DNA of 64,000 nucleotides from CAWBVG01 sp963792175 (GCA_963792175.1 CAWBVG010000033.1:260782-324781), one strand, 5' to 3'; shown: positions 41,448 through 51,291, counted from the stretch's first letter. Translations and numbers: made by a program. The notes: generated by a model from the sequence alone, not told the origin.

Positions 41448-43880
41448 ATCTTCGCAGGCGGATGCGCAGGCGGATTGATCGCCGCAATGGTATGGGTCGC
41501 CGCGCCCGCTGCCCGTGGCGTTCAAGGGACGGCCGCATCGCCTCAGCCGCCTCGCGCCGTGTTCGACAAGTACTGCGTCACCTGCCACAACCAGCGCGTG
41601 AAGACGGCCGGTCTCGCGCTCGACGCGCTGGATCCGGCGCAGGTGGGCGAGCACGCGGAGGCGTGGGAAAAGGTCGTGCGCAAGCTTCGAACGGGCGCGA
41701 TGCCTCCGGCCGGACGTCCGCGGCCGGACAAGGCGCTGGCCGATAGCGTCGCGTCGTCGCTGGAGGCGGGACTCGATCGCGCCGCCGCGGAGCATCCCAA
41801 CCCGGGCCGGCCCACCCTGCATCGCCTCAATCGCGTCGAATATCGCAACGCGATCCGCGACCTGCTCGCGCTCGAGATCGATCCGGCCGCGCTGCTGCCG
41901 GCAGACAACGCCGCCTACGGGTTCGACAACAACGCCGACGCCCTGTCGTTGTCGCCGGCCTTGACCGAGCGATACCTGGAAGCGGCGGCCAAGATCAGCC
42001 AGATGGCGCTGGGCCACCTGCGCGGCTCGCTGCGCCGGAAACCGTCTTCGTGCCGACCGATCGCAACCAGGGCATCCGCTTCAGCGACGATCAACCGTGG
42101 GGGTCGCGGGGCGGCTCGACGTTTCGCTACTACTTTCCCGTCGACGGCGAGTACCTGTTCGAGCTGCAGTTGAAGGAAAGCGGAGCGGACGGCGGCATCA
42201 TCGGGATCACCGCGGAGCCGCAGCAGCTGGACGTGAGCCTCGACCGCGCCAGGGTCTGGACGTCGATGGTCGGCGGGCCGGATCTCGCGAATGTCCGCGG
42301 GCAGGAGCGCACCGAGAAAATCCGGGAGGCGTTGCAGTTCCGCGTGCCCGTCAAGGCCGGCTCTCACCTGGTGCAGGTGTACTTCGTCCAGAAGACGACC
42401 GCATTCGTCGAAGATCTGTTCGACCCGTACCTGCGTCGCGATCCGTACCGGGCGACCAACGGCGAGCCTGGCATTTCGAGCGTGACGATCATCCCGCCTT
42501 GCGCGGCTTCGGCGTGGCAGGCCCGCCTCGCGCTCGACGCGGCCGATGCGAGGCGAACGATTCGCCGAGCCGCCGCCGCTTGCTCGTCTGCCGGCCCGCG
42601 TCGCCGCCGAGGAGGCGCCGCTGCGCCCGCACGATCATCGCAACGTCTCGCCCGCCGCGCCTATCGGCGGCCGGTGACGGACGACGATCTGCAGGTGCCG
42701 CTCGCCCGTTACCGCGAGGGTGCGAGCCGGGGCGGCTTCGAGTCGGGCCTCGAGCTGGCGTTGCGCAGCATTCTCGTCAGCCCGAGAGTTTCTGTTCCGC
42801 TTCGAGAGTCAACCCGAGACCGTCGCCCCGAATACCGCCTATCGCATCGATGATCTGGAGCTGGCGTCGCGCCTGTCGTTCTTCCTGTGGAGCAGCGTTC
42901 CGGACGACGAACTGCTGAACGCCGCCGAGAAGAAGACGCTTCAACAACCCGGTCGTGCTCGAGCGGCAGGTCAAGCGGATGCTCGTCGGACCCGCGCTCG
43001 GCGGCACTGGTCAGCGACTTCGCCGGCCAGTGGCTTCACATCCGCAACGTGGCCGGGTTCAGGCCCAGCCCGGAGGTGCTCTTTCACTTCGACGACAATC
43101 TTCGGCAGGCCTTCGAGCGGGAAACCGAGCTGTTCTTCGAGAGCATCATCCGCGAAGATCGCAGCGTGCTGGATCTGCTGGACGCCGACTACACGTTCCT
43201 GAACGAGCGGCTGGCCAGGCACTACGGGATTCCCGGCGTATTCGGCGAACGATTCCGGCGGGTCCCGCTGCCGCCGGACAGCGTCCGTCGCGGGCTGCTG
43301 GGGCAGGGCTCGATTCTGACGGACACCTCGCGCGCCAACCGGACGTCGCCGGTGATTCGCGGCAAATGGATCCTCGAGAATATTTTCGGCGCGCCGCCGC
43401 CGTCGCCGCCTGCGAACGTGCCCGACCTGAAGGAAGAACGGGACCCGTCGAAGATTCTGCCGATGCGGGAGCAGATGGCGCAGCACCGCGCCAATCCTGG
43501 CTGCGCGAGTTGCCATGCGCAGATGGACGAGCTGGGGTTCGCGCTCGAGAACTTCGACGCGATCGGCGAGTGGCGCGACCTCGATGCCGCGGGCGCGCCG
43601 ATTGACGCGTCGGCGAAGCTGCCCGATGGCACGTCGTTCAAGGGTCCGGTCGGAGCTCCGCAAGGTGTTGCGGAGCCACTCCGACGACTTTCTGACGTCG
43701 CTCACCGAGAAGCTGTTGACCTACGCGCTCGGGCGAGGGCTGGAACCCGCCGATGCGCCGGCGGTCCGCCGAATCAAGCGGGACGCCGCGCCCGCGCACT
43801 ACAGCTTTTCGGCGCTGATTCAGGGGATCGTCGCGAGCACGCCGTTTCAGATGAGGATGGCGCTCGCGCGCGCGAACTGA
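41444..43880 (+). CDS. DUF1592/DUF1588/DUF1585 cytochrome-like protein (many frameshifts)
   Basis: Order of family modules: a c-type heme site VFDKYCVTCHNQRVKTAG, DUF1587 (LNRVEYRNAIRDLLAL), a carbohydrate-binding-like beta domain (YYFPVDGEYLFELQLK), DUF1595 (RRAYRRPVTDDDL), DUF1592 (LASRLSFFLWSSVPDDELL), DUF1588 (GQGSILTDTSRANRTSPVIR and NPGCASCHAQMDELGFALEN) and DUF1585 (LRSHSDDFLTSLTEKLLTYA). About eight single-base indels occur, clustered at 41480, 42030, 42500-42650, 42785, 42945, 43005 and 43650. About 805 residues corrected. Normally paired with DUF1552, as here. Function unknown; two CxxCH motifs suggest electron transfer. Confidence 0.75.
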
Positions 43881-43904
43881 AGGTGTTGTGCAGGAGATTG
43901 ACCA

Positions 43905-45236
43905 ATGGTGATCACGAAGAGGGCGTTGCCCCGCCGGACGTTCATTCGCGGCATGGGCGCAACGCTGGCGCTGCCGTTTCTCGACGCGATGGTGCCGGCC
44001 TTGTCCGGGGCGTCGAAGGCGGCGCCACGCTTCGCGGCGATCTACTGCGGGAACGGGGCCAACATGTTCGACTGGACCCCGTCGACGGAAGGCGTGGGCT
44101 TCGCGTTCTCGCCGATTCTCAAGCCGCTCGAGGCCTTTCGCGATCGGACGCTCGTCTTCACCGGGCTCGATAACTTTCCGGCCACCGACCAGGGCGATTC
44201 CGGAGGGCAGCACCCGCGCGCCGCTCCGGCGTTCATGAGCTGCGTGCACCCGAAACAGACCGAAGGCGCTGACGTGCAGGCCGGCACGACGATCGATCAG
44301 CTCATCGCCGAGCAGATCTCTCGCGATGCCAAGCTGTCATCCCTGGAACTGGCGGTCGATCGCAACGACGTCGTCGGCGCCTGCGACCATGGTTACGCCT
44401 GCGCCTACATGAACTCGATGTCGTGGAAGACGCCGACGATGCCGCTGCCGGCGGAGACCAATCCGCGGTTTGTGTTCGAACGGCTGTTCGGCAGCGGCGA
44501 CACCGCCGAGGAGCGCGCGGCCCGCAGCCTGGAGGATCGCAGCATTCTCGATGGCGTGATGCAGGAGATTGCGCGGCTGCGCGGGACGCTCGGCGCGCGC
44601 GACGGCGTCAAGCTCGGCGAGTATCTCGACGCGATTCGCGAGGTGGAGCAGCGGATCGCGAAGGGCGAGTCGAGCAATCGCGATCTGGCGGTGCCGGAGC
44701 GGCCGGCCGGCGAGCCGCGGACGTTCAGGGAGCACGCCGAGCTGATGTTCGATCTCCAGGCGCTGGCGTTCCAGGCGGACATCACCCGGGTCAGCACGTT
44801 TCTGATGGCGCGGGAAAACGTCAATCGCTCGTATGGCGAGATTGGGCTGCCCGAGGCGCACCATTCGATGTCGCACCATGGCAACAACCCGGGAAAGATG
44901 GCCGACTTCTCGAAGCTGAATACCTACCATGTCGAGACGCTCGCCTACTTCCTCAAGAAGCTGCAGGCGGTTCCGGACGGTGACGGGACGCTGCTGGATC
45001 ACACCGTCGTGCTCTACGGCAGCGGCATGAGCGACGGCAACACGCACAACAACTACAACGTCCCCGTGGTGGTCGTCGGCGGGCGCGACCAGCAGATCAA
45101 GGGCAATCGTCACCTCAAGTATCCGAAGGGCACACCGCTGGCGAATCTGTCGCTGAGCCTGATGGAGAAGTTCGGCGTGAACGTGGAGAGGTTCGGCGAC
45201 AGTACCGGCGAGCTCGATCTGTTGTCAGGAGTGTAA
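43905..45236 (+). CDS. DUF1552 protein with Tat signal
   Basis: 443 residues in an intact frame. The leader RALPRRTFIRGMGATLALPF is a twin-arginine signal. The body matches DUF1552: RFAAIYCGNGANMFDWTP, RDRTLVFTGLDNFPATDQGD, GACDHGYACAYMNSMSWKT, EAHHSMSHHGNN and VVLYGSGMSDGNTHNNYNVP. The His/Asp-rich segments resemble the alkaline-phosphatase/sulfatase-like DUF1501 group, which suggests a metal-binding hydrolase-like fold, but no reaction is known. It lies 24 bp after the DUF1592 gene and is certainly part of that operon. Confidence 0.9.
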   Translation: MVITKRALPRRTFIRGMGATLALPFLDAMVPALSGASKAAPRFAAIYCGNGANMFDWTPSTEGVGFAFSPILKPLEAFRDRTLVFTGLDNFPATDQGDSGGQHPRAAPAFMSCVHPKQTEGADVQAGTTIDQLIAEQISRDAKLSSLELAVDRNDVVGACDHGYACAYMNSMSWKTPTMPLPAETNPRFVFERLFGSGDTAEERAARSLEDRSILDGVMQEIARLRGTLGARDGVKLGEYLDAIREVEQRIAKGESSNRDLAVPERPAGEPRTFREHAELMFDLQALAFQADITRVSTFLMARENVNRSYGEIGLPEAHHSMSHHGNNPGKMADFSKLNTYHVETLAYFLKKLQAVPDGDGTLLDHTVVLYGSGMSDGNTHNNYNVPVVVVGGRDQQIKGNRHLKYPKGTPLANLSLSLMEKFGVNVERFGDSTGELDLLSGV

Positions 45237-45301
45237 ACGCTCGAGGCCGGCACAAGACCGCCGATCCTCCCGGGCAACGGTGTACATCGAGAGAGGTGGC
45301 C

Positions 45302-46348
45302 ATGGCGATCCTGTACGGCGTCCTCCGAGGTCGCCCGGACCGATACAAGCGCGAAGACAACACATCGACCCCTCATCTGCAGATTCGCGTCCTCGAGAAC
45401 AGCGGCCAGCCCTGGCGGATCGCGGTGAACGTGCAGTCCGACAGCGGTTCAAACGTCGCGTTCTGGATCGTCGACCCATTGGTCGATCATCCGCTGCTGG
45501 CATCGCTGCCCGGAAAGGTGTCCGGGTTCAGCACGGTGGCCAGGAAAGCCGACGAAGCTCTCGACTACGTCAAGGCGCCGTTGTTCGACTGGCCGCACGG
45601 CCGGCTGCTGCCGCCGTCCGGCAGCGCGAGCAGTGACGACCTGCAGGACCTGCTGTCGCTGTATCTCGACCAATGCAAGAATGCCGGCGGCGAGGTCTAC
45701 GCCTTCGGCGCCAAGTTCGACCAGAACCTGCACAAGCCGATCGACATCGAGTTCGGCAACACCGACGGTCTTCATGGCATCCACGACATTCACATGAACC
45801 AGGGCAATGTCGGTTCGCACGCTGGCGACAACGGCGCCTTTCACGATGGCGGGCTTGTGCTGGCGTTTCCCGATCGGTATCTCGGCCTGTTCCTCGGCTT
45901 CCAGACCCAACGCATCCCGACTGACGCCGCGGGGAACGCGGCGGCCGGGGCTACTGCCATCGGCCAGATTCTCGCGGGAGGGCCGACGACGCCTCCGCCC
46001 GTGCCGGTCCCCTCTCCTTCTTCTTCGATCTACATCGAGCGCGCGCTGATCAATCCCAGTGGCAACGACGCGGGCCGTGAGGTCGTCGTGCTGGCGAGCC
46101 TCGTCACGACCGCGCAGACACTCACCAACTGGCGCCTGATGGACAAGAACGGGCGGATGACACCGGTCAACACGACGCTCGGGCCGGGGCAGTCCGTGGC
46201 GATTGCGCTCGACGGCAACGGTGTCCAGCTCGGCAACCAGGGAGGCAATCTGATCCTCCAGGACAACCACAACGTTCAGGTCGACGTGGTGACCTACACT
46301 TCTCAGGACGCCTCTTCCGAAAACCGCTACTTCCGCTTCCGCCGCTGA
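45302..46348 (+). CDS. DUF2278 (YukJ-like) protein with C-terminal lamin-tail-like domain
   Basis: About 348 residues from ATG 45302, which has GAGAGG upstream. The DUF2278 part begins MAILYGVLRGRPDRYKRE and contains STPHLQIRVL, FDWPHGRLLPPSG and IHDIHMNQGNVGSHAGDNGA followed by FHDGGLVL. A Pro/Ser linker (about residue 235) leads to a beta-sandwich with IYIERALINPSGNDAGRE, NWRLMDKNGRM and QDNHNVQVDVVTY, which fits a lamin-tail (LTD) domain. DUF2278 proteins are of unknown function, and the LTD fusion is known in that family. No signal peptide. Confidence 0.78.
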   Translation: MAILYGVLRGRPDRYKREDNTSTPHLQIRVLENSGQPWRIAVNVQSDSGSNVAFWIVDPLVDHPLLASLPGKVSGFSTVARKADEALDYVKAPLFDWPHGRLLPPSGSASSDDLQDLLSLYLDQCKNAGGEVYAFGAKFDQNLHKPIDIEFGNTDGLHGIHDIHMNQGNVGSHAGDNGAFHDGGLVLAFPDRYLGLFLGFQTQRIPTDAAGNAAAGATAIGQILAGGPTTPPPVPVPSPSSSIYIERALINPSGNDAGREVVVLASLVTTAQTLTNWRLMDKNGRMTPVNTTLGPGQSVAIALDGNGVQLGNQGGNLILQDNHNVQVDVVTYTSQDASSENRYFRFRR

Positions 46349-46532
46349 GATTGCCGCGACCAGGGTGCGGCGCGTGGGGTGCTCGACTGCCTGCGCGTCG
46401 CGGCTGATCCGCGGACGAGCTTTCCGTTGTGACTGAGTTCGCGCTCGACCACTCCGTCAGAGGAATATTAGACTGTTTATCTAAGGCGTTCGGGGGAGCC
46501 AAAGCGGCGATGACCGCATACGGAGGTGCCCG

Positions 46533-48731
46533 ATGGTCGAGAAGCACCGAGGTGACCCCAAACGGAAACGAACCGCAGTCGACGCTGCGTCGCGAGCAGC
46601 GGAAATGACGAACAAGGCCGCTGCTGTCGCGGAACGCGAAGAGACCCGAGCCCGGTTCGCGGAAGAAGTCGCGCATGTTGGGTCGGCGGTCGCGCGCGAA
46701 CTCGCCCTGCCAAGAATCCTGGACGTGGTCCTTGACGAGACCGTCCTGACGTTAGGGGCGCAATTCGCACAGGTCTACTTGACCGACGAGCATCAACCCA
46801 TGCTCGAACTGGTCGGACACCGCAATCTCCCCGACGATCTCAAGGAGAGACTGTCGCGCGTCTCGTTCGATGATCCATTGCTCGCCGCTCGGGCCGCCTC
46901 AACGCGAGAGGCCCAGATGATTTCCTCGATCGACGAGATTGATCCCGCTCTCGAACTGACCCGCGAGCTCATGTCGAGAATGGGCTGCGAAAGCATTGTT
47001 GCCCTGCCGCTCGTTGTCCGCGACCGGCTCCTTGGGGTGCTGGTATTCGCCATGGAGGCTCCGCACGAGTACACACACGAGGAGCGCGTCGCCCTTGACC
47101 GTTGCGCGAACATTTTCTCCTTCGGCATCGCGAATGCCACCGCCTACGAACACGAACACCGGCTTCATCTGCTCTTCGAAGCGGTCGGGAACGCGACTCT
47201 CGCCATCGCGAGCGAGTTCGAGCTGCGCCCCGTGTTGCAGAACATCGTCGATGAGGCACGGCGCATCGCCGGCGCGGAGTACGGCGCGCTGTGGCTCTTC
47301 GTCGCCGAAGAGGGGGCATTCTGGCCCGTCGTCTTCAGCGGCATGACCAAGGAGCAAGAGTCCGCCATCGGTCGGCATCCAGTGCCCATCGGGACACTCG
47401 GCATTCCTGCGCTTGACGGTCAAGCTGTCAGGATGGCAGACATTCGCCCACACCAGGCCTTCGGCTGGCGTCCCGACCAATATCCGACGGTCAGCAGTCT
47501 TCTCGTTGTGCCGGTTCGTCATAAGGGCCGCAGCATCGGAAATCTGTACCTCGCAAACAAGCTTGGCGCGCCTGAGTTCAACGTCGAAGACGAGCGTGCG
47601 GTCGGGCTTCTCGCTTCGCATGCGGGAGCAGCAGTTCGCCAAAGTCAACTGCGGGATCAACTGGACGGGGAGCGAGCAAGGTTCAGCACCATCGTGGAGA
47701 ATGCCCCTCACGGCGTCCATTTTGTCGAGGCCGGAACCGAACGAGTCATCGCAAACCGCCGTGCGTTCGAGATCGTGGGCCAGGCCGCCGTTGCCAGACT
47801 CGATGACTATAGAGGTCAGGTCTGCACGATCGATGGAAAACCGCTGCCAAGGGAAGAGTGGCCGGCTCGCCGGGTGCTGCGGGGAGAAAAGGTCGAGACT
47901 CAAGAGCTGCTGTTGCGGAGGCCGGATGGTCGCGAGGTTCCCGCGCTCGTCAGCATCGCCCCGGTACATCGCCTGAACGGTCAGCTGGAAGGCGTCGTTG
48001 TCGCCTACGAGGATATCTCCGTTCTGAAAGACCTGCAGCGGCTGCGCGAAGAGTGGGCCTCCATCGTCACTCACGATTTGCGGCAGCCGCTCAATGTCAT
48101 CGTGACCTACATCACCATGCTTCGGGACATGGCTCAGAGCCCTGATCCACAAACGCTCGCCAAGGGGATCGAGCAGACGTTGAAGGCGGCGAAGACATTG
48201 AACCGGATGATCAGCGATCTGGCCGACGTCACACACATCGAAACCAGGCGTCTGGATCTGGCGCGTCAACTGGCCGACATCCACGTTCTGGTCCGTGAGT
48301 CCGTGGAGCAGCAACGGGTCGTGTCGCCCGATCGGATCATCAACCTGCAGGTCGGTTCTTCGATTCCGAAAGTGAGCGTTGATCCGACCCGCATCGAGCA
48401 GGTGCTCGGCAACCTCCTGGTGAACGCTCTCAAGTACTCCGATTCTGAAACGGCGGTGGACGTCGAGGTTCGCCAAGTACACAACGAAGTGCGCGTACTG
48501 GTCACGAACCGGGGGCCGGACATCTCCGCCGAGGAACTGCCGAAGCTCTTTGATCGCTACTACCGCACCCCCACCGCGCGCGCCGGATCAGCGCGCGGCT
48601 TGGGGATGGGCCTCTACATTGCCAAGGGCCTGATGGAAGCGCACGGTGGTCGCATCTGGGCAGAGAGCCGGCTCGGCCAGACGACGTTTCAGTTCGCGCT
48701 TCCGATGATGCGAGAGGGCGCGTTCCATTGA
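46533..48731 (+). CDS. GAF-GAF-PAS sensor histidine kinase
   Basis: 732 residues. GAF 1 covers about 45-205, GAF 2 about 210-375 and a PAS domain about 385-500 (STIVENAPHGVHFVEAGTER). HisKA carries the phospho-accepting His at residue 514 in SIVTHDLRQPLNVIV. The ATPase part shows the N box NLLVNALKYS, G1 region TNRGPDISAEELPKLFDRYY and G2 GLGMGLYIAKGLMEAHGG. No membrane helix is seen, so it senses cytosolic ligands or small molecules entering the cell. No response regulator gene is adjacent, so it is an orphan kinase. The frame is intact. Confidence 0.9.
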   Translation: MVEKHRGDPKRKRTAVDAASRAAEMTNKAAAVAEREETRARFAEEVAHVGSAVARELALPRILDVVLDETVLTLGAQFAQVYLTDEHQPMLELVGHRNLPDDLKERLSRVSFDDPLLAARAASTREAQMISSIDEIDPALELTRELMSRMGCESIVALPLVVRDRLLGVLVFAMEAPHEYTHEERVALDRCANIFSFGIANATAYEHEHRLHLLFEAVGNATLAIASEFELRPVLQNIVDEARRIAGAEYGALWLFVAEEGAFWPVVFSGMTKEQESAIGRHPVPIGTLGIPALDGQAVRMADIRPHQAFGWRPDQYPTVSSLLVVPVRHKGRSIGNLYLANKLGAPEFNVEDERAVGLLASHAGAAVRQSQLRDQLDGERARFSTIVENAPHGVHFVEAGTERVIANRRAFEIVGQAAVARLDDYRGQVCTIDGKPLPREEWPARRVLRGEKVETQELLLRRPDGREVPALVSIAPVHRLNGQLEGVVVAYEDISVLKDLQRLREEWASIVTHDLRQPLNVIVTYITMLRDMAQSPDPQTLAKGIEQTLKAAKTLNRMISDLADVTHIETRRLDLARQLADIHVLVRESVEQQRVVSPDRIINLQVGSSIPKVSVDPTRIEQVLGNLLVNALKYSDSETAVDVEVRQVHNEVRVLVTNRGPDISAEELPKLFDRYYRTPTARAGSARGLGMGLYIAKGLMEAHGGRIWAESRLGQTTFQFALPMMREGAFH

Positions 48732-48844
48732 TCGATCGAGGGCGCCTCTCGTCGCTGTGCTATCGTTGGGCAAGCGATGATCGGTGAAGCGGCCATCAAG
48801 AGGAACCCCATGGCAGCTCGCTGAAATCGCCAGTAATTCAATGC

Positions 48845-48935
48845 GGTGAGGTGGCCGAGTGGCTGAAGGCGGCGGTTTGCTAAACCGTTGTACGGCCTAA
48901 AAGCTGTACCCAGGGTTCGAATCCCTGCCTCACCG
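48845..48935 (+). tRNA. tRNA-Ser (GCT)
   Basis: GGTGAGG pairs with CCTCACC to form the acceptor stem, and G at 48935 is the discriminator. The anticodon arm CGGTTTGCTAAACCG carries GCT. A long variable arm (about TGTACGGCCTAAAAGCTGTA) marks class II tRNA-Ser, and the T arm is CAGGGTTCGAATCCCTG. CCA is not encoded. It is followed at once by tandem hairpin repeats. Confidence 0.95.
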
Positions 48936-48937
48936 AC

Positions 48938-49066
48938 CTTCGCTCGCCTGCTGCTTGAGCGAGCTTCGGTCGGCAAGCCGACTTCGCTCGGTGTTGCGGA
49001 GCGAGCTCCGGCCGGCAGGCCGACTTCGCTCGCTGGTTGCTGAGCGAGCTACGGCCGGCAAGCCGC
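48938..49066. repeat. Three tandem hairpin repeats (42-44 bp)
   Basis: Three imperfect copies start with CTTCGCTCG, at 48938, 48982 and 49024. Each has the arms GCTCG...GAGCGAGC and then CGGCCGGCAAGCCG or a close variant, so each can fold into two small hairpins. They fill the whole gap between tRNA-Ser and gltX and may act in tRNA 3' processing, termination or as a mobile REP-like array. Confidence 0.75.
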
Positions 49067-49079
49067 CCATCCAATTGCC

Positions 49080-50531
49080 ATGATCCCGCGCGTTCGCTTT
49101 GCTCCTTCTCCCACCGGCTATCTCCACGTCGGCGGCGCTCGAACCGCGCTCTTCAACTGGCTCTTTGCCCGACGCCTCGGCGGCACACTGGTCCTTCGCA
49201 TCGAGGACACCGACGTCGAGCGATCGTCGCCGGAAATGGTCGAGGGGATCCTCGACGGCATGCGGTGGTTGGGTCTCGACTGGGACGAGGGCCCCAAGGT
49301 CGACGGCCCGTACGCGCCGTACTTTCAATCCGAACGCCTCGATCGCTATCGCGCGATGGCGGCGCGTCTCGTCGCGCAGGAAAGCGCGTACTACTGCTAC
49401 TGCACGCCGGAGGAGCTCAAGGCGAAGCGACAACAGGGTGTCGAAAAATACGATCGCACCTGCTGTGCGTTGACCGCGGACGAGATCGCCGCACGCGAAA
49501 AGGCCGGCATGCCGCGGGCCGTTCGCGTGCGCGTCCCGGCAGGCGTCACGCGCTTCGAGGATCTGGTGCACGGGCCGATCGAATTCGATGGCGCGAACAT
49601 CGAGGACTTCGTGATCCTCAGATCCGACGGCCATCCCACCTACCAGCTCTCTGTCGTGTCAGACGATGTGGAGATGAAGATCACGCACGTGGTGAGGGGC
49701 GACGACCACATCTCCAACACGCCGAAGCAGATTCTGTTGTATCGCGCGATCGGCGCGGACGTGCCGCAGTTCGCGCACGTGCCGCTGATTCTGGGACCGG
49801 ACAAGAAACGGCTGAGCAAGCGTCACGGGGCAACGTCCGTGATGGAGTACGCGCGGCAGGGATACCTGCCCGAAGCGATGTTCAACTTCCTGGCGATGCT
49901 GGGATGGTCGCCCGGGGGCAATCAGGAGCTGTATACGCGCGACGAGCTGGTGCGCGCGTTCGCGCTCGAAGGTATCAGCGGCGGCAATGCGGTCTTCAAT
50001 CCGGAAAAGCTCGACTGGTTCAACCAGCAGCACATGGCGCTGCTGCCGCCAATCGAGCTGGCGCGCCGGCTGAAACCGCTGTTTGCCGCGGCCGGCCTCT
50101 GGAAGGACGAGTATCTCGGCGATCGGCACGCGTGGTTGTTCGCCGTCATCGAGCTGCTGAAGCCGCGCGTCAAGCGGCTCGACGATTTTGTGGTGCACGG
50201 ACGCTTCTTCTTTACGGATGCGATCGAGTACGACCAGGCCGCGGTCGACAAGCACGTACGGATCGAGGGAATGCGCGAGCATCTCGCTGCGCTCGACGCG
50301 GCGTTCGCCAGGCTCGAGCACTTCGATGAGGCGTCGGTGGAAGCGGCGCTGCGTGCGACAGCCGAGGCGCGGGGTGTGAAGGCGGCTGTACTGATTCACG
50401 CGATCCGTGTAACGGTCACGGGTAAAGCAGTAAGTCCTGGCCTCTTCGAGGTGCTCGCCCTGCTCGGTCCCGATGAGGTTCGTCGTCGTGTCACCGAAAT
50501 GGTTGAGCTCCTAGGCGCCTCGCGTTCCTAA
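49080..50531 (+). CDS. gltX: Glutamyl-tRNA synthetase
   Basis: 483 residues, full length. The class I signature PSPTGYLHVGGARTALFNW replaces HIGH with HVGG at residues 16-19, and the second signature is KKRLSKRHGA (KMSKS equivalent) near residue 245. CYC and CC cysteines around residues 100-125 correspond to the zinc-binding insert of some bacterial enzymes. LRIEDTDVERSSPE and VVRGDDHISNTPKQILLY are strongly conserved. It charges tRNA-Glu; in bacteria without GlnRS it may also charge tRNA-Gln, which is encoded 0.6 kb downstream. The ATG at 49080 follows the repeat array. Confidence 0.96.
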   Translation: MIPRVRFAPSPTGYLHVGGARTALFNWLFARRLGGTLVLRIEDTDVERSSPEMVEGILDGMRWLGLDWDEGPKVDGPYAPYFQSERLDRYRAMAARLVAQESAYYCYCTPEELKAKRQQGVEKYDRTCCALTADEIAAREKAGMPRAVRVRVPAGVTRFEDLVHGPIEFDGANIEDFVILRSDGHPTYQLSVVSDDVEMKITHVVRGDDHISNTPKQILLYRAIGADVPQFAHVPLILGPDKKRLSKRHGATSVMEYARQGYLPEAMFNFLAMLGWSPGGNQELYTRDELVRAFALEGISGGNAVFNPEKLDWFNQQHMALLPPIELARRLKPLFAAAGLWKDEYLGDRHAWLFAVIELLKPRVKRLDDFVVHGRFFFTDAIEYDQAAVDKHVRIEGMREHLAALDAAFARLEHFDEASVEAALRATAEARGVKAAVLIHAIRVTVTGKAVSPGLFEVLALLGPDEVRRRVTEMVELLGASRS

Positions 50532-50739
50532 ACCTTCCTTTATTTTTCCCACCGCGAAGTGACTGAGCAGGCAGAGGTTGCCCGCCTGTGGCGACAGTTT
50601 TCCGTCTCGCGAACCCTCGTGAACCATCGAGTGTGAAAACGCTTTCCTAAGTACTTTCATTGCTGAGAGTTACCGGCGTTTTATGGCACATCCGTTGCAG
50701 CCCGAGTGTTTTGTAGCACTTGGGTGCCGGGAGGTTAAC

Positions 50740-51009
50740 GTGGCCAAAGAAGATCGCGGATTTGCATCGATGGATCGCGGCAAGCAGCGCGAGATAGCCA
50801 GTAAAGGCGGCAAGGCGGCGCACCAGAAGGGCACCGCTCACGAATGGACGAGTGAAGAGGCGCGCGAGGCCGGACGCAAGGGCGGCATGGCGAGCCATCG
50901 ACGGAAGCAGGAGCAGTCGCCGGCGGAGCCGACGAGCCAGACCAATGAGGAACAGACTGTCGCGAGCTCGAACCCCGAGCAGATGATGGGGACTGACAGT
51001 CTGCCGTAG
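50740..51009 (+). CDS. KGG-domain general stress protein
   Basis: 89 residues from GTG 50740, supported by GGGAGG 5 bases upstream; a start at 50683 gives a non-conserved extension. Two KGG repeats are seen: DRGKQREIASKGGKAAHQKG and EEAREAGRKGGMASHRRKQE. This matches GsiB/YciG-like hydrophilic stress proteins. The rest is Ser/Glu/Gln-rich and disordered. It is probably induced by stress or stationary phase; no specific regulator is nearby. Confidence 0.82.
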   Translation: MAKEDRGFASMDRGKQREIASKGGKAAHQKGTAHEWTSEEAREAGRKGGMASHRRKQEQSPAEPTSQTNEEQTVASSNPEQMMGTDSLP

Positions 51010-51107
51010 ATCGTTCTCGATTCGATCGGACCCTTGACTGGACGGCCCAGTGCTGGCTGCTGCGCTATAATCGAAAGTTCCCGCCTAACGCAGCGCGCAG
51101 ACTGCAC

Positions 51108-51181
51108 TGGGAGGTCGTCCAACGGTAGGACACATGGCTCTGGACCACGGTATCGGGGTTCGAATCCCTGCCTCCCAGCCA
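51108..51181 (+). tRNA. tRNA-Gln (CTG)
   Basis: TGGGAGG pairs with CCTCCCA to form the acceptor stem. The anticodon loop in GGCTCTGGACC reads CTG, and the T arm is CGGGGTTCGAATCCCTG. CCA at 51179-51181 is encoded. A TATAAT box at 51066-51071 is a likely -10 element; no good -35 is seen at standard spacing. The last 21 bases recur at 51271. Confidence 0.93.
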
Positions 51182-51270
51182 CACTCGCTCACTTCTTCAA
51201 GCTCGCTCGTGCGACTGGTCGGCCCGGTTCTAGGCTTCGACCGGCTCGCTCACGCTCGCCGTTCTCGGCA

Positions 51271-51291
51271 CGAATCCCTGCCTCCCAGCCA
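51271..51291 (+). repeat. Duplicate of the tRNA-Gln 3' end (att-like)
   Basis: CGAATCCCTGCCTCCCAGCC plus A is identical to 51161-51181, 110 bp upstream. The 5' parts of the tRNA are absent, so this is not a second tRNA. Direct repeats of a tRNA 3' end are typical attachment-site scars. No integrase gene is visible in the window. Confidence 0.7.

Noticed and set aside
46899..48482. 527-residue frame antisense to the histidine kinase
   Set aside because: The kinase frame contains all GAF, PAS, HisKA and ATPase motifs.
48938..49066. CRISPR array
   Set aside because: Three adjoining imperfect repeats without unique spacers; each unit folds on itself like a REP element.
51271..51291. Second tRNA-Gln
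   Set aside because: Only the 3' T arm/acceptor end is present; no anticodon or D arm upstream.
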